DNA of 64,000 bases from Paralvinella palmiformis. Its lineage: Eukaryota > Annelida > Polychaeta > Terebellida > Alvinellidae. The stretch lies in contig JAODUP010000161.1 of NCBI GenBank assembly GCA_025642065.1, forward strand, positions 406,001 to 470,000, in the 5' to 3' direction. Under the pieces are notes generated by a model, which ran no database searches, was not told where the DNA came from, and was given only the letters and a program-made list of their open reading frames with translations. Made by a program: the position numbers and the translations under genes. The number at the start of each line of letters is the position of its first letter. Within the stretch, counting starts at the first letter, position 1. This document shows, one piece after another, positions 1 to 12,423 of the stretch.

Positions 1-1319
1 ATTCACAGATACATTAACTTGTCGGGATCTAAACCTGGACATTGAGAGTTTTAACGCAGTACTCTAAGTGCTGCACTAATGGAGCACCAATATTTACGTA
101 CAACCGTATTGATGTATGTATGTGTGTGCATGCATACATCTATGCACATACAAATGTGCGTACAGTACTTATTCGAGAAAACACTACTTAATGAGTGCTT
201 GCCATTTGTTTAAGAGAACGGTGCAAAGAAGCCATTACAAACCCACTTAGACATGAAATGACTGAATTGGATACCTAAAAGAATGTAATTTGAACTACAA
301 GTGAAAAAAGTCATAAATATCTCCACACATATATCAGATTATAATTGGCTTCTAAAAGGTCAAATACGTTGATGCAGACGTATTAGTTCCTTCCACGGTG
401 GTGTAAATTTTACATTTCTGCGTTTCGTGCGTCATACGAGTCAACATATATGAAATGGGAAGGGAGTATTTAGGCAGTGTTGATAGTGGGAAGGAGAAAG
501 AATCCAGAATCATGTGGTATTTATTTCGGCACGTAAAGATTACAACTGTTATAGGACGCAAAACAATAATTACTGTTATCACATTTCGTATGCAAACTGA
601 CCATTTTGATTGTAAAATAAAAAGATTGTACATAAAATATACCAGGAATTCTGGAATCCTAACTAACTGGGAACTGAACCAAGTCAACGATGATATGTAC
701 AGTAAATTTACATTTGCATATATTTTGCAGACGGACAGGCAGACAGACAGACAGACCTATACAGACGGATAGCCAGGCAGACGGACAGATAAAGGAACAG
801 ACAGACAGTGTAATGGGCACAGGAATTGATCTAAAGCATAAAATACACTAATAGCCACTTATAGATAGATAGAATTATATACACCTATATAAACTTAAAT
901 GTAAACAGTAGTCTATACTTTATCATATATACCATCTATGATCAGACTAGTACGTTAAATTACGTATTCCTATCCAATATGGACACTTTTATTGCAGGAC
1001 AACGCCCAAAAGAAAACATACATTGAACTAATTGAACTTATCACTCATCAAATACTAGAGCGTCGATGAACATCTAAACCGACAGACATATCATGATATA
1101 ACATAAAGAAGATGACTTTCCTAGATAAAACTATATGTAGATAACATGACAGGATAATAACATAATTATTATGGTATACCTGAGAAGTTCACATCATCAT
1201 GATATGTAAATGTAGCAAAATTGTAGGTGGTCAAACAGATACTTTGTCTTTAGCTAGTATGCATTTGTATTTATATATGTAAATATTAAGGTCAAATGCC
1301 AATAAAACAGGGATATTTC

Positions 1320-1369
<50 letters not shown>

Positions 1370-2082
1370 TATCATATCATATCATATATACATATATACA
1401 GCATTTCCACACTCATCATAGATACATAAATATTATATTTATTATAAATATACACATCGCTCACTATCCGTCAGTGTAACATGATAAGAAGAAATGGTCT
1501 TTGTTTAATGCAGAATTAATATCCTCAGACATGAGATAACTCCAGTATAATCTCAATGCTAACCAGTATAAGCTAGTTATTATATAAAGGCAGACCTTTG
1601 GTTGGTTGATTGCATCGGGTTGGGAGGGGGAGGGTTGATCTACAATAGCCGGGTTCTGAGATCAAGAACGGAATCTGACACCTGGACAAATCTCGTCTGT
1701 TATCGTGTACATATGAAGCTCCAGTGAGGTGACCTGACTATATAGATGGTGACCTATTTTACAACAAATAAGACACACTGCGTCAAAACCAAAGTCTTAG
1801 AAGGATCTTAAATCGCTATTCCGAAATACTAAACACAACTATCATACATGTACTCATCTGTTGGCATAAAATACCATCATCACACCAAGTCTAGTGCCGG
1901 TTGGATGGAATCGGGAATGTTAGCCAATCACGTTATCGTATTTCGATGACGTCAGTAGCGTCCGTGGATGTGAACCTCATAATCTGAAGGAGAACCAGCG
2001 TCCGGGACGTGTGACTGAGGTATAACCGAAGATTGAGAGGTTGATGTGCGGGAACAGTAACAGTAATACATAAGTATATAGC
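1..2082. other. Gene-free stretch with simple repeats
   Basis: I see no coding exon here on either strand. It contains a degenerate CAGA-rich tract near 729-812, a (TA)n tract at about 1323-1366 that runs into TATCA repeats to 1386, and ordinary AT-rich sequence. The part from about 1500 to 2082 lies 3' of the gene at 2083-3447 and could include its 3' UTR, but no poly(A) signal close to the stop stands out. Confidence 0.6.
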
Positions 2083-3447
2083 TTACTCTAAGAACTTTAA
2101 TTTGGCCACCTTCTCCATGGTATCATGAGTATGTTGTTGTATATAGCCGACGGGTGGGCCATGAGTTGGCGAATCAACCTGATCCAGATCGATTATCTTG
2201 TCCATGAGACTTTCCAGACCCCGAAGACGTATAATCTCGCTGCTATAGTCGTTGACGTGAACTCCAACGGACATCGTGTCCTTGTCCTCCAGGATATTGC
2301 CAACCGGGAAGATGAAGCCATCGTCTATGTACTTCGAGCGGACCATTGGCGTCGTCTGATAGATCTGCGGGTGGATCTGCAGATCGTTGCTAACGTAGAC
2401 GATCCGGAACGGCTTTACGGAGACCACGACTATGTGGGCAGTGTAAAACCTACGATGATTAGATCGTTTGTACATCGTCGAGTGAGCCACGCCGATGTAA
2501 TACGGATAACGATAAAGCTCAAACGGCGTACCGCCTCGGAGATGGGAGACGTGATCCTTGAAGTTTAACCCCGTACGCACCGATTCGTCGTGTATGAAGC
2601 GGCAGAATCCATCCAGTGAGCAATGCATCACCCGGAATGGATCCAGATTGTGCACGAAGTAGAGCTGATCGCCGTCGATCAACGACATCCAGTGTTTGTC
2701 GCGTGGCATCTCGTCTTTCTCCGAGGCGTTGATCATAGGACTTCCGCCCTTTATTCGGGGTATGATCGGGTAGTTGTCTAACATGTCCCAGAAGACGGTA
2801 AAATCCATAAACTTTTTCGGGTGGAAGGCCATGGCCTCGTTGAAGGAGACGAAGAGACGATCCCCGACGGTAAAGAGACGAGGTTCTATCGGACCGTCGC
2901 CGACCCACCATTGTTTGGGAGAGGGTATGCCCAGAATGGCGCCCTCCGTGATCGGTTCCATACGATGGTTGAACCTCTGAGTGTAGAGCCAATTATCGGC
3001 GAAATGGTTCGCCGGCCAGTCGTTCTTCGGTTCGTATTTCTCCCGGTCTAACCATATTCTGGCAACCAGGACCAGCTGGCCATGGTACCAGGTAATCGCT
3101 GGACTGTTGGCGAAATAGACATTGTCATGAGGCGGGTCTATGAATCGTTTGGCCGCCTCTCGCTCGATGTACGGCGAAAACGAGTGCACCAGTGACGTAG
3201 TGACGCGTTTGCGCAGACCGTGAGACCTTCCGCTCTCGTTGAACAGATAGCCTCCGAGCTCGAACGCGTGAGGCAGGCGCTCGGTCACGTGCAACGTTCG
3301 GTCCTCTTTGCTGAATGCCGGCTGATTCCTGGACCTCTCCAGTGATAGATCCAGAACGAAGAAGACAATCACCAGGATGACAATGGCGGCGATTAGCGAC
3401 CATCTGTGTATACTATTCCCCATCACTGATATAGCTGCAAAGGCCAT
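2083..3447 (-). CDS. Type II membrane protein with beta-propeller glycan-enzyme-like domain
   Basis: Uninterrupted 454-residue ORF on the minus strand, TAA at 2083-2085. Residues 17-34 are a hydrophobic segment after a short N-terminus with H14-R15, which suggests a signal anchor and a Golgi/ER lumenal catalytic part. Possible N-glycosylation sites are N70-E-S and N240-A-S. Motifs run in the order NSPAITW (114-120), LVLVARIWLD (125-134), GPIEPRLF (185-192), HWMSLIDG (252-259), YFVHNLDP (263-270), RGGTPFE (304-310), AHS (321-323) and VND (398-400). This spacing recalls GH130-type mannoside phosphorylases and GT108/GT91 beta-mannosyltransferases, whose propellers carry a conserved E-x-P-R/EDPR motif. 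The family assignment is inference from motif shape; substrate and activity are unknown. The ORF is clearly richer in G+C than its surroundings. An in-frame TGA lies just 5' of the ATG at 3447, which fixes the start, and a 5' UTR splice acceptor lies upstream at 3504. Confidence 0.85.
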   Translation of the reverse strand: MAFAAISVMGNSIHRWSLIAAIVILVIVFFVLDLSLERSRNQPAFSKEDRTLHVTERLPHAFELGGYLFNESGRSHGLRKRVTTSLVHSFSPYIEREAAKRFIDPPHDNVYFANSPAITWYHGQLVLVARIWLDREKYEPKNDWPANHFADNWLYTQRFNHRMEPITEGAILGIPSPKQWWVGDGPIEPRLFTVGDRLFVSFNEAMAFHPKKFMDFTVFWDMLDNYPIIPRIKGGSPMINASEKDEMPRDKHWMSLIDGDQLYFVHNLDPFRVMHCSLDGFCRFIHDESVRTGLNFKDHVSHLRGGTPFELYRYPYYIGVAHSTMYKRSNHRRFYTAHIVVVSVKPFRIVYVSNDLQIHPQIYQTTPMVRSKYIDDGFIFPVGNILEDKDTMSVGVHVNDYSSEIIRLRGLESLMDKIIDLDQVDSPTHGPPVGYIQQHTHDTMEKVAKLKFLE

Positions 3448-3503
3448 GAGTTCAACGACGAACCTAAATCAAGTCTAACGACCAGTCGTCAATTGCCAAC
3501 AAC
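3448..3503 (-). other. 5' UTR part of the propeller-protein exon, with splice acceptor
   Basis: Read on the minus strand, a strong pyrimidine tract ending in ...CCTTCAG precedes position 3503, so a splice acceptor (AG at 3505-3504) opens the exon that carries the 454-codon ORF. The 56 nt between this acceptor and the ATG contain stops in the ORF frame, so they are non-coding leader. The gene must therefore have at least one upstream non-coding or separately translated exon at higher coordinates. I could not identify it securely; 17058-17115 is one candidate. Confidence 0.6.
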
Positions 3504-3659
3504 CTGAAGGAAGAAAGAAAACAAACTTCATTGTATGTCGATCTCCAGTAAACAACTAGTTGTCTCGAGTTCGATATCGAGTCAACATCCAGTTGTCTCG
3601 AGTTCAATGTAACCGACGTAAATGATTTCCGGGATTGTTCTAATAAACATTTCATAGTT

Positions 3660-3908
3660 TCGTTTATTTATTAAATTGCTGTTGATGCAAAAAGTGGAAC
3701 ATTTTCCGCCGTATTAATTTTTCTTACTACATCAATATTATCATCGTTTGTTTTTGTCATACATATCTTTAATTACAGACTTCAAACGAATCAATAAACA
3801 GATGGTTTAATAATGTATTACTATCGTGACATAGTTTTAAATTTCGGTTGTAAAAATAAGCGTAGGCATGTCCGTTTAAAGATGATGAAAGCATACAAAT
3901 TTAAATTT

Positions 3909-3958
<50 letters not shown>

Positions 3959-4037
3959 TTTTAAAATTTAATTTAAATCATTTAAAATCAATATATATAT
4001 ATATATAATTATATATAATTATATATATTTATATAAT

Positions 4038-4120
<83 letters not shown>

Positions 4121-7100
4121 TATATAATTATATATAATTATATATATATATTGATTTTAAATGTTTTAGACAAATAGCGCATCCTAGTTTGAGTGGTAAA
4201 ACCAAATGAACCTAGAACTAGGTCAATAACCTTTGACACTTCCTGTATGAAATATGACCTATCACAATAATATATTATCAAATACACAAGCTGAACATCC
4301 AATAAGTAATACACACAATCCACGGGATACATCTCTACCACTGTATTAAGTTAGGACATTAAGGTCGACATACAAAAATATCTGTTATCGTAAAATGTGT
4401 CGGAATCAACCGGAAGTCGAACCCAATACCTTATGATAATATAACCATGTCTTATCTTGGATAAGAGAAATGTTTTATATTATGAGACATATGTCACCTA
4501 CCGTACGTCATCTAAAGGTGGTATAAAATATTAAATGATAGTATAATTATAACTAGAAAAATAAACCACAGTTTATAAAGGGTGGAGATGTTGTTATTTT
4601 GGTAGGAGTGATATCACGAATACATACAATAACTATCATTGATAAATGTTTTGTAGAAAGTATAAACACAGGCCAACATGTCTGCATCTAAATATAGACA
4701 AGGGGGCAAAAGAACTGTAAATTGAAAGCAGGCTGGCTTCAACATGAATAACAGAGATGAAAACGAATGATACACAAACACTTAATACAACATAGATAGA
4801 GACACCTGTTGTGTGAGATGACTAAAAACAAACTTGATAGGTATATTATACAACAAAAAACGTAGGTTAACAAACCGACCATCCAAACATTAGGTATAAC
4901 AAAAATAAACAGAAATAGCATTTAATCTTTTAGTGAACAACATTCTAACTAGTCACGAAATGAAGTGTTTACTGAACTGCACAAGTTCTTAGGTTCTGGT
5001 CCACCAGGTTCTTTGTTGATTCTTGGGTGTTCACTAACAGATATGACATACACTCTTAGGTGATTTCTAGTTCCACCTGTAACAATCCTGAAGTCGTACA
5101 TTTTACTTCTGTTAATTTTAATCTAATATTTAAAATGTTCAACATCTTACTCAATATGTTAACTGGACAAGTGTTCAATCATTGAACACGTTGACGTCAA
5201 AGAAGCCAATTAAGATCAATATAGATTCAAATTGGATGATTAATAACAATACCATGACAGTCTATTTACAAGCGAATTGATTCAATGGAATTTGTTATTC
5301 AGGAATTAGTGTGATTGGACCAGGGTAGTGCCGTGATGATTACAAGATAACCAAAATATTGTACAATTAAAACCCTCAATATTAACTAATATTGGTGAGT
5401 CATTCAATCCATTTGTAGACCATAAATCCTGACCTTCTCAGTTCAAAACTATACACTATTTTGGCGGATGAATATCACCAATCCAAGATGGCTGCTACTT
5501 TTTGTCCAATTTAGCAGGAACATTTATTTTCCACACAAACATTGAGGTAATGTTTATGTTTTAAGTCAACAAATGATTAAACAATTACTGGAAACATTTA
5601 TGAAATAAACAGTTGTATGTAATCTTAAAGGATGGTGCAAAACGAGGTGAATACATGGACTCCGTATTATTGCCCACCCTGATGGTGCCCTGGTCCACCT
5701 AAAACACGGTCGACGGGTTGTGGACCCCAACGGCCGTGCTATAAAGGGGTCCTACTGTATAAGGATAGACCTGCGTAATACTAATATAACTATAACTATG
5801 TATCAATGTTGGTGATAATAGCAGTTTAGATACTTTTATTCTGCTCTTAGTATCTATCCATTATACTGACTGGAATTTAATACATTTCAAACGCTTACCT
5901 GCAAATACCATTATCATAGGTCGGGCTAAGTTATTTAGCCTTGGGGAGACCCAGACCTTGGGTACATGGCCAAAATGTGACAGACTAGGGAAATATCCAA
6001 GAAATATTTTCATGTATAATATATAATAATAGTAGTATTTTATTTAGTGCCTTATTCAACTGAAATTGCTCTAAGACGCTTAACACTTAAAACCCAATTA
6101 AACACAGGGGTATAATATTTAAACCCAGAAACTAGAGTTTTACAGTGCTATGGTTTAACCACTACAGTATCTGAGGACAAACAAACAAACAGGTGACATT
6201 TTTCATTGTCAAGTTATGGATTTTAACCTGCAAAATAGCCACTAGTTTCATAATAACTCATTAATCAACCCTATATAACCCTCCCCCACATACATACCTT
6301 AAATCTACCCTTGAAGGCTGTTTACACGAAATAGGAATGAGGCCTATTTCCTGCTGGGTTTTTTGTTCACAAATATCACGTAAACATTAAATATTTATAT
6401 CCTACATCGACACCTAATATCCGCAATACAATTGATCAGTACAAATATTAATAAACAAAATTATCATTACAACAGCCTTAATAAGTAATAACAATCTGCT
6501 GTGGTGACATATTTAGCGATACAATCACTGTTGACATACGGTATTATCCCCAGTCTGTTGACATGTCCAGTGACACTTCAACTGTTGACATTTGACTATT
6601 ATTATCGCAGCGTCGAGTGTTGACTCGTATACTGTTGACATAGATAGTTACATACAGACTCTTGTTGACACTTACAGTGTTCCCTCAATTGTTAACACTT
6701 CTAGCAAATATATACCGGGGTAATGGTATACCCGAGTGTTTAGCCTATACTTCGCATACGATAAACCATCAACCTATCATATGACTATGAATATGATGCT
6801 GCCACCTAGAGGCAAAACATTTCAAGCTTAAAAATGTCAGGTACCTTTTCTGGATTATGACCACGTTTGCTATCATATTACGTCAACAGTACTGTAGCCA
6901 GTTCAAATAATTGAGTGGCAAAAATATACGTAGAGACATTATATTTTAGAAGAATAACTTAAAACATGGGACTAGGAGAATCACTTTCCAGAAAGCTAGT
7001 AACACACACTCAAATTACTGAAGTGGTCATGGTAGTGAGCCAAATCCTGGTATAACTATAATTTAGGATGAAACCACTATCTGGTCCTCACTGAGCCATG

Positions 7101-7300
7101 GCATGAGTATCCAATGCTGTAACTGGTAGATAGATATACACCGGATACTCCCCGGGAAGGTAATGATGTCAGCAAAAGGTATATGTCTATACCATTGGGA
7201 ATGCAAATAAGGAGATCCATTAGCTAGGGGAAAATGTCAAACACAACCGAATAGAAGAATTGATATTGGTCTATAAATTTATAAATAAAGAATTTTTTTT
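3660..7300. other. Gene-free AT-rich stretch
   Basis: No supported exon. It includes the long TA-rich block at 3912-4155, and a loose run of TGTTGACA-like words at 6525-6690 (about seven copies at irregular 20-40 bp spacing) that may be a decayed minisatellite. A short GC-richer patch at 5640-5760 looks like a transposon terminus (ending ...GGGGTCCTACTGT), but I found no convincing partner. Confidence 0.5.
3912..4155. repeat. TA-rich microsatellite block
   Basis: Long alternating (TA)n runs broken by TATAATTATA and short TTTAAAATTTAA palindromic spacers. The whole block is nearly pure A/T and largely self-complementary, so it could extrude as cruciforms and is prone to assembly-length error. 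Confidence 0.9.
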
Positions 7301-7500
7301 ATTCTTAGTGGGTTAATGAGTGAGTCTGTGAATGAGGGTTAGTAAATGAGTTAATTTGATTTGTTTAGCCGTGGGACAATTAGGGCCAAGGGATGACTCT
7401 ATAAGGAAACAAATCCCACAAATTCACACATGAGTCAGATTCGAACACAAAACTCGGAGGTTTGCAACACAGTGCTCTAACCGCTATACTACAAGAGAAT
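7300..7500 (-). repeat. tRNA-headed SINE, family D
   Basis: On the minus strand the head reads like a tRNA: an A-box-like TAGTATAGCGGTTAGAG and a B-box-like TGTTCGAATCTGACTC about 45 nt downstream. The body continues to a GAGTGAG-rich tail near 7310. A related copy lies in the opposite orientation at 58085-58260, with the same loop wording (GCATTGTGTTGCAAA...). A split RNA polymerase III promoter is typical of SINEs. Confidence 0.65.
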
Positions 7501-7830
7501 CAGTTAATGAACTCAACACCCTGGAGAAGGAGGGGTGCTTTTATTAGAGTATTTGCGTAAATTGGACATTTATATAACAAGTGTACTCAACCATTGAGTT
7601 AAGTTACTAGTACTAAATACTAAGATTCGGGATTCTTAGATCTGGAGGAAAGAAGGAAGCTTTGTGTTGAAGAAAACTCTATTCTGTGTTACTGCTTGTG
7701 GTTAATATTGTAAAGCAATGTCAATATGATTGAAGAATATTAATTTCTACATAAATACATCAATTGTATTTTGTATGTCACTGTGCTTAGCTGCGGAGGA
7801 TGTTACGATAAGGCGTCGATGGGGGGGGGG

Positions 7831-8106
7831 ACATGGGGTCAATTTAATTCCGGGATTGGAATTGATTGTCAAAAACAATTAAATCCACATGTTAATTTAC
7901 CATTTAATTTTTTAATTCAGAAATATTTCTTCTGTGACAATCCTACTTGGAATATAAACTACTCAGAGTACCTACTCGTGGTAAATAGTAAAACGAGTAG
8001 GTTAAAAAAAGAGTCAGTAAAAAAGGGAATTGGAATTGATAAATTTGGAGTTGACCAAATGCAATTGAGTGGAATTGGAATTGACCTAATGGAAATGACC
8101 CCATGT
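7831..8106. mobile_element. Short inverted-repeat element (MITE-like)
   Basis: The ends are perfect 11-bp inverted repeats: ACATGGGGTCA at 7831-7841 and TGACCCCATGT at 8096-8106. Inside, the word GGAATTGGAATTGA or a close variant occurs near both ends, so the similarity continues beyond the 11 bp. An ORF crosses it, but its translation is only this repeat (GIGID units), so I do not treat it as a gene. The target-site duplication is unclear because the left flank is a G run. Confidence 0.6.
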
Positions 8107-8719
8107 CTGGCTGATAACAATAAATCTAATTCCACTGATGGCCACCAGGGGTCTGTTCAGGACTAATGCCTATCAGCTATCAGTTATACCAGCCTCTCAT
8201 TTAAGAAGAAGTAAACAGACAATAACACAAACAAATGATATATTAAAGAACATAAATACCAATAACTAAATATTAATAACCATCCCCCCGACATATCTGG
8301 ATTAATACTTTGCTACTAGGTAACAGGTAACCAAGTTAAATGGTTTACCTATATACATATGGCAAAGGTTATATAACCCTTGCCATACCTGTATCATTAA
8401 CATATTACACCTATGCTGCTGACACATCTGTTTATATCCACACTGCTGATTACCTAATTATTCCTACGCCATAAATATATATGATTATATTTATCCTGAT
8501 AACATACCTAGTTATAATTTTCCTAAATTGACATATCTTAGCATTACACCTACATAGCTGCTTTAGTTTAATAAGAAAATGAATCAGTTAAAGAGACTGA
8601 ATAGCCATTTTTTATGAATAAGTCAACAATATAAAGATACGTTATTGTGACTTATTATCACTTAGTTATTTAAAATCACATAAAAATCAGTTCATATCGC
8701 GTCACAATCAGTAAGATTA

Positions 8720-10048
8720 TGATGGCTGATGTTTTACATCCAATTTTGTGCACAAGTTAGGCTAAATGGGCTCATTGAGTGACAGGGTTGGCTTTCTCCC
8801 CAACAGAAAGGAAATTCTCTCCTGCCATGGGGAGAAATACCTTTCTCCTGGGGAGAAATGGCAGAAACTGGGGAGAAACTTCCAGGTGTGTTTATTTTAA
8901 GGTGCAAAACATAACCATGTGTAAGCCAAGGTATCACCAAGTACATTTGTACAGGGATACAATTAAATTATTAATGTTTTCATCTGTTTAATAATGTTTA
9001 AGAAAAACAAGAAGTGCCTCCAGACATAATCTAGCTGTCTACTTCCCTTGAATATGTTGAATGTTATGTGGTAAAGTGCATAACAAAACTACAAACATGC
9101 AAGATGAAGCAATTTGTCCGGCCACAATATTCAACATTTACAAAGTATAAATTTGTATGTCATAAGTGCACCTCAAGAGACTATATGTAAATGATGACAT
9201 TATCAATAGCCATGTGAATTTATATTACTGATGATCAGCCAACATATATCTGCCTAAGAATAACTAACTAATCTGCTGAGATTGATAACCCCCATCAGTG
9301 TCACATTAATCTAGCCAATATGAAGCCTATCTATCATATTATAATTAGGCAGTGCAGATACTTCCCTATGCTATGGTGTAATAACAATCATACACCACTG
9401 ACCCACTGCTATATATTTAATATGCATCAGTGGGTGAGTGTTATTACACAGCCACATCTCTTCACAGTGATACATACATGTAGTTATTACTACAGACTAC
9501 ATGATGTTGTCAGTAGTAGTCAAGCATGACTAGATACACCATCACCCTCCTCATAGTTAATTAGGTTATTGATAGTGTTATGTTGCCTTGCATAACAAAG
9601 CAGTCATTATAAAATCATATTTATTCAGCATTGTAATGTATATCACTGCACATATACCAGAAATAAATAATCTCAATCTTTTACCTCACAATCTTAAACG
9701 TGATGAATTATTGACATACACTTTAAATAAGTATGTGGCGTGTGGACAAGATTTAAATAACTTATGCTTATGTATATTGGTTTAAAATTGTTAAAGTCTC
9801 TATTAAATTGGGTATTTTCATGGCAATTTTCCCCAAATTCAGTTTCTCCCCTTTCTGCCATTTGTCCCCTGGGCAGAAAGTATTTCTGCCATATCGGCAG
9901 AAACTGGATAATTACCATGATTTTTACCATGTACGGGAGAAACCTGCCAACCCTGTCGAGTGACCGCCAAAGGTAATGATGAACTTCATTATTTTTAAAC
10001 GAAGCAACGTCAAAGATGAAACAACCTTCAGATATGTCCACGTCGAGA
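8720..10048 (-). repeat. SINE family A copy, split by a transposon
   Basis: The left part (about 8720-8774) matches the 3' half of the family A SINE seen at 23561 and 55447 (TGCACAAGTTAGGCTAAATGG). The right part (about 9964-10048) resumes the same SINE (CCGCCAAAGGTAATGA...GAAACAACCTTCAGAT). The two halves are separated by the element at 8783-9955, which inserted into the SINE. Confidence 0.75.
8783..9955. mobile_element. Non-autonomous hAT-like transposon
   Basis: A 1,173-bp element bounded by CAGGGTTGGC at the left and GCCAACCCTG at the right. The roughly 100 bp inside each end are also inverted and similar, rich in GGGAGAAA/GGCAGAAA words. Flanks are an 8-bp near-duplicate, TTGAGTGA at 8775-8782 and TCGAGTGA at 9956-9963, the TSD length expected of hAT transposons; CAGGG ends also fit hAT. 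No transposase-like ORF lies inside, so it is non-autonomous. It sits inside a family A SINE. Confidence 0.8.
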
Positions 10049-10165
10049 TTCACATATTATTGGTAAGAAGATTATGTCCCATTAAGATGATGGAAGGAAG
10101 TAACATTAAATGTTCCTGTATGCAAATATACATATATTTAGAAATGTAATAATAAAGATAGATCA

Positions 10166-10648
10166 CTGGGTTCCGGCAAAAAACCCTCTAGGTCAAAAGC
10201 CTTCTAGATTAAAAGCCCTCACATATTTAGTAGCTCAAAAGCCACCTAGGTCAAAAACCCTCATATATATATATTTGGATATGCTATTTTCATAGAAATA
10301 TTTTAGTAATATTTTTAATAATGGTATATAAAAAGTACACATAGATCTATGGCACATTCAGACAACAACTTATTATTTTTGTACGGCCAATTTATTCATA
10401 GCAATAGAAATAAGCTCAGCATTAAATCATGACAGTAATTATTGAAAGGTATTTTTCAAAAGAAAATATAACCCTATAAATAAATAAAATATATCAATTT
10501 AAAATTTCATATTTTCCATCGTGTGATTTCCCAAATGAACCTTTTTCCTGATGACGATCAATTTCATATTAAACTAAATGTGAGGGCTTTTTGACGATTT
10601 CAGAATACAAGGGGGCTTTTAACCGGGGAGCTTTCGACCTACACCCAG
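10166..10648. mobile_element. Inverted-repeat element (MITE-like) with AAAGCCCT-rich ends
   Basis: About 65-75 bp at each end are imperfect inverted repeats. The left end begins CTGGGTTCCGG and runs through GTCAAAAGCC and TTAAAAGCCCTCACAT; the right end, reverse-complemented, reads CTGGGTGTAGG... and TTAAAAGCCCCC...AAAAAGCCCTCACAT. ATCA is present on both outer flanks (10162-10165 and 10649-10652), a possible short target duplication. The interior is AT-rich with no coding potential. Confidence 0.6.
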
Positions 10649-10659
10649 ATCACTAGATG

Positions 10660-12420
10660 ATGACTTTCCAATCTGGATATCTACATGATATATTCCTATA
10701 CAGTACTCCAGTATTCCCACCAATGAACCTCTTTATATTTAGGGTGATGGATACATGTCTACTGTTATGGCATATCTGTCAATACACAGTGACTGTGTCA
10801 CAGACTAGAAGTATATTTGATTATCGATTCTATACATACTAATAAACAATGTGTGGTTTGGGTTTGTGTGAGTGTCCCCCCATTACATTACTAATACTAA
10901 TAGATCTACTATGCGGCAGTATGCCTATATTTACAAGTACCAAGACGTACGCGTACAAACCAACGTTTAATTTGTATCTATCTGCCTGTAACACCTGGTT
11001 TACCGACCTATCTGACCATCACCTAACTAGTGATTCATTGTTCCCACCTACCTTTGTTCTCCATCATTGATCGAGTTTTACTGTAGACCCTAATCAACGT
11101 CCTGCTAACATAAAATTATACGCCGTGCCTCGTGGTTGTTGACATGCTGTGAATCCATTTCAGTAACATATATCCGGTTATGTCATAGCACCGTGATGTG
11201 TTCCTTTCCGTCTAAATTACACTCGCAGGACACACACAGACATATATACTTCAGCCTGCCAATACACATACACACAGTCGGAAAACATGACCAGTCGGGG
11301 CAGCGAACCGTGAACTCGGAACTGTGCTATAAACCACAGGAACAAGTTAAAATTTGTCACAATGAAATGGCGGTGCTCCAGGGAGTATTAATAGTAGTAC
11401 TACAACATTTGTTGTTTGCCTTCTATAGACGTATGTCACTCTTCTTACAGTTGAAATTATACTCCTGTTATACTCCTGTTAAAGTGTTATATAAGCTGTA
11501 AATGTCCTGTTAAAGGGTCACGGCTCACCGACCACAGTAAGTAGGAGTTACTAACCTAATCGCTAGATGGCGCCACGAACTGTTCTCTAGATGGCGATAC
11601 CATCAGAATGTTTTGGGTACAACTATTGTTTTTTTTTATTAATTGTGCTTATTAATTATTTTACACTGTAAATTTAGAGGGGGTCACTCCCTGTTAGTGA
11701 GTGTAGTGAGAGACGTAAATTAAACTCAGTATATATAATAAATAGAAATAAAAACATTATATTGATATTATATACGCCAGATTTTGATTAAATGAATTTT
11801 ATTCATTAATTTTGGTTGAAAAATAACTGCTTATAAGGGCACGTTACATTAGCGTGTAATCCCAACATGCTAAATACAGAGAGGTAGTCAAGCATTATGT
11901 GTATGGATGTGTGTGGGGGGGGGGGGTGACTTAGTACATGTGTTAATGATCAACATAAAGGTGTGCATTTGTCTTCTCGTGCATCTGGGTGTTGTGTATG
12001 TGCGTAAATTTGTGTGCGCGCGTGTCTACCATTGTGTGGAAGCTATGCAGACACCAACAAGGCGAGAACGTATGCAGATAACCTTGACTAGCCGCAGAAA
12101 GGTCATATGTCAAACGTTTTTTAACCTATTTAGGTCGGCTGACTCTTCTGTACCAATTATATTTATGCTATCATTAACATGTCCAACATATATATCCACC
12201 CTCGACTATCAAACTATATCAGGATTCATAGGTGCTTCTTATACTATAACCTTACTGGGCCATTCTTCTTTATTGCGACATTCTTCTTCTACAGAAAACG
12301 GTGACAGTTAATTATATTTGGGATGAGAACCCTTCTGTGTGTAAACTGGATCAAAATGGCGTCGATATCTGTGTGAAGATGTCAGCGAGAGAAGACTTGC
12401 TCCAGTTATGACTTGATGCA
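10660..12420. other. Gene-free stretch
   Basis: Nothing supportable as a gene, RNA or transposon. The open frames here lack splice sites or family resemblance. It contains short homopolymers (G run near 11916-11926) and AT-rich sequence. Confidence 0.5.
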
Positions 12421-12423
12421 GTT

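Noticed and set aside
2125..2568. 147-residue plus-strand ORF
   Set aside because: It is antisense to the 454-codon ORF, which has recognisable motifs and a membrane anchor.
7771..8166. 131-residue plus-strand ORF
   Set aside because: It spans the inverted-repeat element at 7831-8106, and its GIGID repeats come from GGAATTGGAATTGA DNA words.
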